This document shows positions 11,161 through 17,776 of a stretch of 20,532 bases of DNA, in pieces. The stretch's first letter is position 1, and each line of letters starts with the position of its first letter. The notes beneath the pieces were generated by a model. It did not search any database. It was given only the letters and a program-made list of their open reading frames with translations, and was not told the origin of the DNA. Position numbers and translations under genes: made by a program. Origin of the DNA: Mycobacteriaceae bacterium (lineage in GTDB: Bacteria > Actinomycetota > Actinomycetes > Mycobacteriales > Mycobacteriaceae); contig JABFVX010000105.1 of NCBI GenBank assembly GCA_013362555.1, positions 1 to 20,532 of the forward strand, read 5' to 3'.

Positions 11161-13485
11161 CTACTCCACGATGTTGACCGAGACTATGCGGTGGAGGGAG
11201 AAGTAGCGCAGCGAGCCGGTGGCGGAGTCGAAGGCGTCGAGCTGGCCGGCGGCGACGCGGACGGGGTCGACGACGCGCTGTGACGCCACGCCCTGTGCAT
11301 CGACGTAGGTGAGGGTTACTTGGCGGCGGCCGCGGGCGGCCAGCTGGAGCAGCGCCACGATGGCGGCGCCGGTGACCTTGCTGCCGTCGGCCCGGATCAC
11401 GTTGCCGCCCTGAGTTCTTCCCGCCCGGTCGTTCGCGCGCAGCTCGGCCACCAAGTGCCGCAGCTGCTCCGGCGAAGCGATGCCGGGCAGGCGCGGGGCC
11501 CCGCCGCGCGGCGACCGGCGGGTGATGATGCGTGCGCCGCGGGCATGGAGGTCGACGATGTGGCCGCCGGAGTCCTCGCCCGCGGGTGTGAATCCGGCGC
11601 CGCGCAGTGTGTCGAGGACTTCCGACAGCGGCGCTTGGGAGATGGCCACTGTCGGGGCGATGGCGCGCAGCGCCAGGTCCGCCGCCGCCGGCGACTTCAG
11701 CACCTCGGCCAGCTGCGCGGGGTCGTCGCAGCGCAGGAAGGACCGGGCCACGCCTGCCCGCAGCCTGCCGTGTCTGCGGGCGACATCGTCGATCAGGTAG
11801 GTGAGTGCTTGCGGCACCGGCGTTGTGGAGTGCGTGGCGAACAGTTCGTGCAGCGCCGCGGCGGTGACCCCGCCGTCGAGTGCGCGCCGTACGGTGGTCT
11901 CGCCGATGCGGTACACGGTCGCCCCGCCCGCGGACTCCAAGTCGGCGACCTGCTCGACGCGGTGCTTGAGTTCCGGAGTCAGCGGGCCCGGCGCGACCAC
12001 CGTCAGGTCCGCCTGCACCAGCACATAGTCCACCGGGGTGGGCAGGGCCTTGGCCATGGCTTTCTCGGCGGCGTCGGATTCGCCTGCGAGCAGGGCCCGG
12101 CCGGGCGAGCTGAGCCCGCCGCGGCCGGTGACGCCGAGCGCCGCGGCTTCGTCCAGGATGCGTTCGACCATGTTTCCGCGTAGCCTGCCGCTCCACCGGG
12201 GCCGCTGCCAGGAGAGCGCGGCGATCACGTCCGCGGGCGCGGCGGTGTGGCCGGGCGCGAGCGCGGCGAGCTGCTCGAGCACGATGCGCCGGTTGGCGGC
12301 CACCGTCGGGCTGTAGAGCTCGTCGGACAGCGCGGCGACCGGCTTCTCGCTGCGGTCGCGCATGCCGATGAGCCACGCCAGCCGCGCCATCTCCAGCCAG
12401 GCCTTGGCCAGGACGTGCCACTGGTGCGCGGTGGGGGCGTCCAGCCAGCCGTCCACGGCGACGGTGGGGGCCCAGTAGTCGTCGTGCAGGTCGACGGTGT
12501 CCGGCAACGGATCCGGGGTGCCGCGGCCGAGCAGATTCGCGGCTGCCAGTATCTCGACGAGCAAGCCGAGCCGGGCCTCGTCGATTCCGGCCTGCTTGGC
12601 GACTCGGCGCAGCTCGCGTACGCCCATGCCGCCGGTTTTGAGCACCGGCGCAGGCGTCTCGCCGAGCACGTGCAGCACGTCCGTGCACTGCCGCAGCAAC
12701 TCGAGCACCTCGCCCGCTGCTGCGCCGTCGATGTCGCGGGTGGGGCGTTCCACGGTCGGCAGGCCGGGCGGGGCGAGCGCGGCGTGCACGGGCGGCAGGC
12801 CGCGGACCATGCGGGCGACTTGGGCGGGCAGTTCTACGGTCTGGTCGTCGAGTTTGCGCAGCAGTCCGGCGGCCAGCAACTTGGGCACCGGGCGGTCCGG
12901 CGGGGTGTCGGGGGCGGCGTCTCGGGTGCGGCCGATCGGAGCGGTGTGCGCCAGCCGCTCGAGCAGTTGGCGCTCCGGCTCGCCGATCGCCGCCAGCGCT
13001 GCGGCGAGCGTGTCCTCCGGCAGCGCGTCGTCGGCGGCAAGGGATCCGGCGGGCCACGGCAAGACGGACTCGGCGCCGGTGGTGAGCCGAAGCGCCGCAT
13101 CGTCTCCCCAGGCGACCCCGGACGCGAGCAGTTCGTCGAGGGCGGCGTCGACGGCGGCGCGATCCACAGTGGCCTTGCCTGCCCGGTCGGCGACGAACTT
13201 GTGCACCTGGGTGCGGCTCAGCGCGCCGTCGCGGCCGTTGCCGAACACCAGGTCGTCCAGTTCGGCCAGCATGGTGTCGATGACGGCGAAGGTGAACGTG
13301 TCGAACTCGTCCGCGGCCCGCGCCAGCGAGGCCCGCTGTTCCATCCGCTGTGCCAGCACGCTCATCGACGGCGGCAGCGGAACGGTCAGGTCCGGCCGCC
13401 GTCGCAGCAACTCGACCAACTCGTCGTCCGACCGCCCAGCCAACCACTCGGCCAGGCCGCCCGCCGGTATCCGCGCATCAGTCAT
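11161..13485 (-). CDS. Helicase-associated protein (XPB/Ssl2-like helicase C-terminal domain family, Rv0862c-like)
   Basis: The 774-residue protein begins MTDARIPAGGLAEWLAGRSDDELVELLRRRPDL, the winged-helix-like start of the actinobacterial helicase-associated family. It has no Walker A or DEAD box of its own. The C-terminal 200 residues contain the conserved block typical of Helicase_C_3 proteins (LVQADLTVVAPGPL ... ADLESAGGATVYRIGETTVRRALD), then HIVDLHARGARIITRR, and end with a WYL-like all-beta segment (VTLTYVDAQGV..RVVDPVRVAAGQLDAFDSATGSLRYFSLHRI). In M. tuberculosis (from memory) the homologue neighbours the XPB gene, so a shared role in DNA repair or unwinding is likely but unproven. 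The start is ATG 13485 with a -10 box (TACCCT) seven bases upstream. Confidence 0.88.
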   Translation of the reverse strand: MTDARIPAGGLAEWLAGRSDDELVELLRRRPDLTVPLPPSMSVLAQRMEQRASLARAADEFDTFTFAVIDTMLAELDDLVFGNGRDGALSRTQVHKFVADRAGKATVDRAAVDAALDELLASGVAWGDDAALRLTTGAESVLPWPAGSLAADDALPEDTLAAALAAIGEPERQLLERLAHTAPIGRTRDAAPDTPPDRPVPKLLAAGLLRKLDDQTVELPAQVARMVRGLPPVHAALAPPGLPTVERPTRDIDGAAAGEVLELLRQCTDVLHVLGETPAPVLKTGGMGVRELRRVAKQAGIDEARLGLLVEILAAANLLGRGTPDPLPDTVDLHDDYWAPTVAVDGWLDAPTAHQWHVLAKAWLEMARLAWLIGMRDRSEKPVAALSDELYSPTVAANRRIVLEQLAALAPGHTAAPADVIAALSWQRPRWSGRLRGNMVERILDEAAALGVTGRGGLSSPGRALLAGESDAAEKAMAKALPTPVDYVLVQADLTVVAPGPLTPELKHRVEQVADLESAGGATVYRIGETTVRRALDGGVTAAALHELFATHSTTPVPQALTYLIDDVARRHGRLRAGVARSFLRCDDPAQLAEVLKSPAAADLALRAIAPTVAISQAPLSEVLDTLRGAGFTPAGEDSGGHIVDLHARGARIITRRSPRGGAPRLPGIASPEQLRHLVAELRANDRAGRTQGGNVIRADGSKVTGAAIVALLQLAARGRRQVTLTYVDAQGVASQRVVDPVRVAAGQLDAFDSATGSLRYFSLHRIVSVNIVE

Positions 13486-13492
13486 CGGCACA

Positions 13493-13498
13493 AGGGTA
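13493..13498 (-). promoter_or_regulatory. Candidate -10 box (TACCCT), leaderless start of the helicase-associated gene
   Basis: TACCCT on the minus strand matches TANNNT and ends seven bases before the ATG at 13485. The -35 position (about 13516-13521) falls at the edge of the family A copy 3 left arm. Confidence 0.45.
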
Positions 13499-13517
13499 AC
13501 TATGGTCGCTGCGAGTG

Positions 13518-13647
13518 CCTTCCAGAATGACCCATGAGGTGCGTCCTGCGCTGTGAGGCGGCGGCCCGAGGAGGCAGCTCGCGTAACACCGCAGGGCCTC
13601 GCGAGCAGCGCCGTTGGATTCTGCACTTCACGGGTCATTCTGGAAGG
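13518..13647. repeat. Palindromic repeat, family A copy 3, with an 80-base insert, between divergent genes
   Basis: The arms CCTTCCAGAATGACCC... (13518-13542) and its partner (13623-13647) pair over 25 bases with two G-T-type mismatches. Between them lie 80 bases with a further GCTCGCG/CGCGAGC inverted repeat. Unlike copies 1 and 2 it is upstream of both neighbouring genes, so it cannot be a simple terminator for either. Confidence 0.85.
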
Positions 13648-13664
13648 GGGATCGGGGGACCGAT

Positions 13665-13670
13665 TACTAT
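13665..13670 (+). promoter_or_regulatory. Candidate -10 box (TACTAT), leaderless start of the short protein gene
   Basis: TACTAT matches TANNNT well and is followed by six bases and the ATG at 13677. The -35 position falls at the outer end of the family A copy 3 right arm. Confidence 0.5.
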
Positions 13671-13676
13671 CTCTGC

Positions 13677-13865
13677 ATGGTCATCAAATCGAAGAAAGCC
13701 TATGTCGATCCGGGTTGGCCCCAGTTGGGGGATGGGGAGCATGCCGTCACCGAGCTGTCGTCGGCCCGTTCCGGGGGACTTTCTCCTTTTGGCGAAGACA
13801 GCGAGTTTCCGGTTCCCGCCGAGCAGTTGCCCTACGCGCACCCGCACACGGTGATCAACCGCTGA
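13677..13865 (+). CDS. Short conserved-looking protein of unknown function
   Basis: This 62-residue protein starts MVIKSKKAYVDPGWPQLGDGEH and ends FPVPAEQLPYAHPHTVINR. No domain is recognised; there is no signal peptide or membrane segment. It is considered real because it has a -10 box six bases before the ATG, a codon pattern consistent with coding, and a strong palindromic terminator 22 bases after its stop. By position next to the helicase-associated gene it could correspond to M. tuberculosis Rv0863 (inference from order only). The aromatic/Pro/His-rich end (PYAHPHTVINR) is the part most likely to be conserved. Confidence 0.62.
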   Translation: MVIKSKKAYVDPGWPQLGDGEHAVTELSSARSGGLSPFGEDSEFPVPAEQLPYAHPHTVINR

Positions 13866-13887
13866 CCAGCGGCGCAACAGCCCTTAC

Positions 13888-13936
13888 CGAAAGTCAGGCC
13901 CCGCAACCGAAATTCGGTTGCGGGGCCTGACTTTCG
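13888..13936. terminator. Bidirectional terminator, perfect 24-bp palindrome
   Basis: The arms 13888-13911 and 13913-13936 (starting CGAAAGTCAGGCCCCGCAAC) are perfectly complementary around a single A. It sits between convergent genes (short protein, stop at 13865; rpfA, stop at 13947). Its symmetric sequence would end transcription from both sides; no U-tract is present on either side. Confidence 0.75.
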
Positions 13937-13946
13937 ATACGTACTG

Positions 13947-14627
13947 TCAGTTTCCGGGAAGCATCCGCTTGTTGGCTTCGTAGAAGCCGATCACCTGCGG
14001 GGAGAGCTGCATTCCCGAGCTGCGGGCGCCGTCGACGAAGTTGACGATTTCGCGCGGCACCGCGGCGCCGTTGGCCTGTGCGGTGTGCAACGCGCGGCTG
14101 ACGGACTCGAGGGCGTCCCGCGAGCGCTGAGCGTCGTTATTGACAGCCGGCGCGTTGTTGAGGTGCGGGCGCGGCGCTTGCATCTTCGGCGCGAAGCGCT
14201 GGAGCGGCTGCAGCGGGTTGACCGACTGCGGCGACGGCGCGACGGTGCGGTGGGTGACGCCGCTGTTCAGGCCGAGACGGGATGAGCAGCTGGGCCAGGC
14301 GTTCCAGCTTTGGCGGGCCAGCACGCGCTCGGCGACGGCAATCTGTTGTTCGCGGCTGGCCTGGTCAGCAGTAGCGGCGAACTGTCCGCCGCCGTTGGCC
14401 TTCCAGGTGCCGGGGGAGAACTGCAACCCGCCCTGGTAGCCGTTTCCGGTGTTGGTGTGCCAGTTGCCGCCTGCCTCGCACTGGGCCAGACGGTCCCAGT
14501 CGTGGTCCGGGGCGGCGCTGGCGTTGCTCGCCAGCGCGGCGCTCGCGGTACCGATGATGGCACCCGTGACGGCGACCTTGGCGACTGTACGGCCGGTGTT
14601 GGTCTGCTTTCGGTGGCGTCCACTCAT
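13947..14627 (-). CDS. rpfA: Resuscitation-promoting factor RpfA-like, transglycosylase-like domain
   Basis: This secreted peptidoglycan-cleaving enzyme stimulates growth and resuscitation of dormant cells (family knowledge). The 226-residue protein has a signal peptide (MSGRHRKQ, hydrophobic 16-33, cleavage near NASA38), then the Rpf domain (residues 42-118): D43-W-D-R-L-A-Q-C50-E51-AGGNW, with Glu51 the catalytic residue, and GYQGGLQFSPGTWKANGG. The second Cys of the conserved disulfide is in WPSCSS. A Pro/Gln-rich linker (120-160) and a helical C-terminal segment of about 60 residues follow. The start at 14627 is chosen because the signal peptide begins properly there; GAGGAA lies about 12 bases upstream. 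Upstream lie a long structured leader and a perfect CRP-type site; from memory, rpfA is a CRP target in M. tuberculosis. Confidence 0.92.
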   Translation of the reverse strand: MSGRHRKQTNTGRTVAKVAVTGAIIGTASAALASNASAAPDHDWDRLAQCEAGGNWHTNTGNGYQGGLQFSPGTWKANGGGQFAATADQASREQQIAVAERVLARQSWNAWPSCSSRLGLNSGVTHRTVAPSPQSVNPLQPLQRFAPKMQAPRPHLNNAPAVNNDAQRSRDALESVSRALHTAQANGAAVPREIVNFVDGARSSGMQLSPQVIGFYEANKRMLPGN

Positions 14628-14847
14628 GGTTCGGCTCGGTTCCTCTCCACGCGCCCCGCGGGTCACTGTCGGGTGGGGACTGAGAGGCATGTCCCGCCGG
14701 TGATCCCGTGAATCGGGGATGGTGTCACTGGATGTGACGGTCCCTGTCCCTCGTCCCGGTGGTTTTGTCGGGTTTCCGGTTCCCGCGGGACGAGGTTCGG
14801 CGCGGCGGGCCCGGTGTCGGCCGGATTACCGGCCGAGAAGGACCCTA
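14628..14847 (-). promoter_or_regulatory. Structured 5' leader and candidate promoter of rpfA
   Basis: This region holds no credible gene. On the minus strand TAGGGT (14847-14842) is a candidate -10, giving a leader of about 205 bases. The leader contains a perfect 10-bp stem CCTCGTCCCG/CGGGACGAGG (14786-14795 with 14749-14758, 27-base loop) and a 5-bp hairpin GTCAC/GTGAC (14734-14738 with 14724-14728). Such a long folded leader before rpfA suggests RNA-level control. I could not match it to the c-di-AMP (ydaO) riboswitch core known before some rpf genes. Confidence 0.4.
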
Positions 14848-15000
14848 CGACGAGGTGGCTGAAAAATCACTTTTTGGTAACCGGCGTGTCGGGTCGGGCG
14901 CGGGTGCCGCATTCGGGTAGAAGCGGGCATATCGCCGCAGCTCGGTGTGGCGTGTCGCACTGTTCTTGCAGACCGCGACCGCACCGTTACCTTAACTTGA

Positions 15001-15016
15001 TGTGACCAAGGTCACA
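15001..15016. promoter_or_regulatory. CRP/GlxR-type binding site
   Basis: TGTGACCAAGGTCACA is a perfect match to the CRP-family palindrome TGTGAN6TCACA. It lies 374 bases upstream of the rpfA start and 206 bases upstream of the cold-shock gene, in the divergent region between them. On the rpfA side a TANNNT box (TAAGGT, 14994-14989) lies only seven bases beyond it. cAMP-CRP control of rpfA is therefore likely, but whether it activates or represses cannot be read from position alone. Confidence 0.75.
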
Positions 15017-15125
15017 CGGCTCGGGCGAAACGGACATGCAATTCGATCCGATCGGTTCGTATCTATTCGTACCCCATGGCGCGGGACAACCGCAAACCGG
15101 GATGTCTGCGGATCGTCGCTGGGGG

Positions 15126-15131
15126 TAGACT
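15126..15131 (+). promoter_or_regulatory. Candidate -10 box (TAGACT) of the cold-shock gene
   Basis: TAGACT fits TANNNT and would give a leader of about 85 bases, consistent with the long leaders of cold-shock mRNAs. The leader contains a CCCGG/CCGGG hairpin near 15178-15196. No strong -35 is seen. Confidence 0.3.
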
Positions 15132-15221
15132 CGTCCCATTCGCGTCCTGCAACCGAGTAGGGCGCGTTCTTTGTGAAACCCGGGATTTCAACCGGGCCTG
15201 ACGAACGAACGGGTGAGCTCA

Positions 15222-15656
15222 GTGCCGACCGGCAAGGTGAAATGGTACGACGTCGAGAAGGGTTTCGGCTTCCTGTCCCAGGAGGAGGGCGAGGACGTGT
15301 ACGTCCGCTCGTCCGCGTTACCCAAGGGCGTCGAGACGCTGAAACCTGGCCAGCGGGTGGAGTTCGGCATGGCGGCAGGCAAGCGCGGCCCACAGGCGCT
15401 GAGCCTGAAGGTGCTGGACCCGGTCCCGTCGGTGTCGCGCCAGCTCGGCGGCCGCAAGGACGCGGGGCGCAAAGACGGCAGGCCCAAGGAGAAGCGGCAC
15501 ACTCCGGACGAATTGCACGGCATGGTCGAGGACATGATCAAGCTGCTCGAGTCGGTCGTGCAGCCGGAGCTGCGCAAGGGCCGCTACCCGGACCGCAAGA
15601 CCGCCCAGAAGATCTCCGAGGTCGTCCGCGCCGTGGCACGCGAACTCGACGCATAG
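15222..15656 (+). CDS. cspB: Cold-shock domain protein with actinobacterial C-terminal extension (CspB/Rv0871-like)
   Basis: Residues 1-68 form a cold-shock domain: PTGKVKWYDVEKGFGFL (RNP1 = KGFGFL), then EDVYVRSSAL (RNP2, with VYVRSS in place of the usual VFVHxS) and GQRVEFGMAAGKRGPQAL. It binds single-stranded RNA/DNA as a chaperone or antiterminator. After a charged Lys/Arg-rich linker (75-92) comes a helical C-terminal module, HTPDELHGMVEDMIKLLE...YPDRKTAQKISEVVRAVARELDA. This doubles the size of ordinary Csp proteins (144 versus about 67 residues) and, from memory, is shared by actinobacterial Rv0871-type proteins. GTG 15222 is preferred to GTG 15213 because the protein then begins MPTGKVKWY as in homologues. 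It converges on the DUF2771 gene across a palindromic terminator. Confidence 0.9.
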   Translation: MPTGKVKWYDVEKGFGFLSQEEGEDVYVRSSALPKGVETLKPGQRVEFGMAAGKRGPQALSLKVLDPVPSVSRQLGGRKDAGRKDGRPKEKRHTPDELHGMVEDMIKLLESVVQPELRKGRYPDRKTAQKISEVVRAVARELDA

Positions 15657-15674
15657 CCAGGTCCTTCGTCAACC

Positions 15675-15727
15675 GTCCGGAAGGCGTCCTTCCGTCGACC
15701 AGTGTGAATGGCGGACGCCTTCAGGAC
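15675..15727. terminator. Bidirectional terminator between cspB and the DUF2771 gene
   Basis: The 15-base arms (15675-15689, GTCCGGAAGGCGTCC; 15713-15727) pair with one mismatch around a 23-base loop. The right arm covers the stop and last codon of the minus-strand DUF2771 gene, so that gene's end is itself part of the hairpin. Confidence 0.6.
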
Positions 15728-16209
15728 GTTTTGATGGACCAGATGCCGCGTGCGTAGGGGATGCCGTCTCGGTCGACGACCCGGGACGGGATCTGGATTT
15801 CCACGCCCGACAACGGCAGGGGCGGGGTGGCGGTGGACCGCACCGTGATCTCGGCGCCGCCGCCTTTGGGGTATGTGTGTTCCTCGGGGACCGGCTTGCC
15901 GTCCGCGCCGCGGTACACGGCGATGAGCCGCCACGGGGCGTCGGTGACCGCCGCGGGCAGCGTCAGCCGCAGCGGGTGCTCCGGCGGCACCGCGAGTTCG
16001 GCGGTAGCGCCGTCGGCGCAGTCGGTGAGTTCGAGCGAGCAGTACTTGAGCGGCGCGACCGTGATCGACCGGCCCTGCGCGGACGCGGTCAGCTCCGGCG
16101 GCGCGGGCGTCCCGCGCCTGTCGCGTGCGATGAACACGGCCGCGGCGACGACGCCCGCGACCGCGAGCACCGCCGCGCACGCCAACAGCGCCTTGCGGGA
16201 GCGGATCAT
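15721..16209 (-). CDS. DUF2771-family membrane-anchored protein
   Basis: The 162-residue protein has a basic start (MIRSRK) and one hydrophobic segment (residues 7-26), then an extracytoplasmic beta-rich domain. Recognisable DUF2771 (PF10969) features are APLKYCSLELTDCADGATAELAVPPEHPLRLTLP (two Cys about seven residues apart), PWRLIAVYRG, and the end GVEIQIPSRVVDRDGIPYARGIWSI. It is an envelope protein of unknown role, found in mycolate-containing actinobacteria. Its ATG overlaps the MFS stop by four bases (ATGA), so it is translationally coupled to the transporter, as in the corresponding mycobacterial neighbourhood (from memory). It could assist that transporter at the outer face of the membrane (inference). 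Confidence 0.85.
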   Translation of the reverse strand: MIRSRKALLACAAVLAVAGVVAAAVFIARDRRGTPAPPELTASAQGRSITVAPLKYCSLELTDCADGATAELAVPPEHPLRLTLPAAVTDAPWRLIAVYRGADGKPVPEEHTYPKGGGAEITVRSTATPPLPLSGVEIQIPSRVVDRDGIPYARGIWSIKTS

Positions 16210-17735
16210 CGCCGGGGGACCTCCTGGGCGGCGTGGACCGGACGGTTGCCGCCGAGGCCCGGCAGCAGCGAGTGGCCACGATAGCTCACGAAGGTCTGCG
16301 CGAATAACAGCCCGAGAATCGCCGCGACCACGCCGAATCCGATCCAGTAGTCGGTCGGCAGCAGCAGCCCGAGCGCTCCGCCGAACACCCAGCTCAGTTG
16401 GAGGACGCTCTCCGAGCGCCCGAACGCCGACGCAACCGACTCCTGGGGCAGGTCGTCCTGGATCGCCGCGTCCAGCGAGACCTTCGCCAGCGCGGCGGCG
16501 CCCGCGTTGACCAGCGCGCAGATCACCGCGCCGAGCAGGTTGCCCAGGATCGCCGCGACTACCGTGACGATGGTGACGGCAGCGGTGCAGCGCAGCACGA
16601 TCAGCGCGGGCCTGCCGAGCGAGAGCCGGGCGCCGGTGGCATTGCCCGCGAAGTTGCCGACGCCCGCGGCGGCCCCGACCGCGCCGAGCATGGCGGCCTG
16701 CTGGATGGCGTCGTTGTGGGTCTGCGCCTTGGCCACGAAGGCGATGTACAGCGTCAAGAACCCGGTGAGCAGTTTGACGGCGCTGTTGCCCCACAGCCCG
16801 GTGACCACTGCCCGGCCCAGCGGCTGGCGGCGCTTGGCCGGCTTGCCGCCCGGAAGTTCCAGCGTCGGGGCGTCGCGCTCGATGACCTCGGTGCGGGAGT
16901 TGGAGCCGTGGTAGGTCAAAGTGGCGGGCACTTCGCCCTCGGTGACCTCGACCCAGGACGGAATCCGCAGGCTGAGGTAGGCCCCAGCCACGCCGAGCGC
17001 CACCACGAACCACAGCGGGCCGTTGGTCTTGAACAGGCCGGTCAGCGCGGCGGCGATGCCGCCTCCGACGATCGTGCCGAAGACGAGGCCGAACACGGTC
17101 AGCCGGGAGTTGGTGCGCACCAGGTCGATGGTCGGCGGCACCACCCGCGGCGTGACCGCGCTCTTGAGCACGTAGAACGATTTGCTGAACACCAGCAGCC
17201 CGAGCGCTGCCGGGTACAGCATCCAGCTGTTGAAATTGAAGATCAGCAGTCCGGCCAAGCCGCCGCGCAGCAGGAACGACGTGGCCAGCGCCAGCCTGCG
17301 GCCGTGCTGGATGCGGTCGAGCATCGGCCCGATGAGCGGAGCGATCAGCGCGAACGGCGCGATGGTGATCAGCAGGTACAGCGCCACCTTCTCCTTGCTC
17401 TCGGCGGTGGCGGCGGAGAAGAACAGCGTGTTCGCCAACGCGACCGCGACCGCGGCGTCGCACGCGAAACTGGTCATGACGGTGTAGGTGAGTGCGGTCA
17501 GGCCGGACTCGTCGGCGCCGTCGGCTTTCGCCGCGCGCTGGAAGGTCGCGAAGCCGCGCGCTGTCAGTTCCCGGCTGCGCAGCGCGAGCACCCGAGTCAC
17601 CGTCAGTTTGCGCGGGGCGCGCGTCGGCGGCAGGTGCTCGGTGGCGGCGGCATGGCTGTCGCGGCCGACGTCGTGATCGTCGCGGCGCGGCGGCACGGGT
17701 GGGTAGCGATCGAAGCCGGGGTGGCGGCGGGGCAC
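16206..17735 (-). CDS. MFS-type multi-pass transporter (Rv0876c-like)
   Basis: The 509-residue protein has a hydrophilic N-terminal tail (about 75 residues), then 10-12 membrane helices with the MFS pattern. G-P-M-L-D-R-I-Q-H-G-R-R after the second helix is the family's loop 2-3 motif (GxxxDRxGRR). A polar cytoplasmic loop (about residues 270-310, Pro/Lys/Arg-rich) divides the two halves. It resembles the conserved mycobacterial transporter Rv0876c (from memory); the substrate is unknown. The GTG start at 17735 gives the long tail, and a start further in is possible but less likely given the coding bias upstream. It lies 41 bases after the lipoprotein gene and overlaps the DUF2771 start, so 18550-15721 is probably one operon. 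Confidence 0.85.
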   Translation of the reverse strand: MPRRHPGFDRYPPVPPRRDDHDVGRDSHAAATEHLPPTRAPRKLTVTRVLALRSRELTARGFATFQRAAKADGADESGLTALTYTVMTSFACDAAVAVALANTLFFSAATAESKEKVALYLLITIAPFALIAPLIGPMLDRIQHGRRLALATSFLLRGGLAGLLIFNFNSWMLYPAALGLLVFSKSFYVLKSAVTPRVVPPTIDLVRTNSRLTVFGLVFGTIVGGGIAAALTGLFKTNGPLWFVVALGVAGAYLSLRIPSWVEVTEGEVPATLTYHGSNSRTEVIERDAPTLELPGGKPAKRRQPLGRAVVTGLWGNSAVKLLTGFLTLYIAFVAKAQTHNDAIQQAAMLGAVGAAAGVGNFAGNATGARLSLGRPALIVLRCTAAVTIVTVVAAILGNLLGAVICALVNAGAAALAKVSLDAAIQDDLPQESVASAFGRSESVLQLSWVFGGALGLLLPTDYWIGFGVVAAILGLLFAQTFVSYRGHSLLPGLGGNRPVHAAQEVPRR

Positions 17736-17776
17736 CAGTCAATTCTGGCAGCCCGCCGCCTCGTGTGGTCAGCCGG

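Noticed and set aside
11320..13530. Long plus-strand frames (287 and 427 codons) opposite the helicase-associated gene
   Set aside because: They are antisense shadows of a gene with a recognised family pattern and its own promoter; no motif or ribosome site supports them.
13540..13549. TGCGTCCTGC shared between the copy 3 loop and the palindrome at 3653
   Set aside because: The identity is only ten bases and does not extend into either structure, so common origin cannot be argued.
14628..14880. c-di-AMP (ydaO/yuaA) riboswitch in the rpfA leader
   Set aside because: Expected from relatives, but the core blocks such as GGGGGA..CC and GGGGTGAA were not found on the minus strand; only generic stems are visible. 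A covariance-model search is needed to decide.
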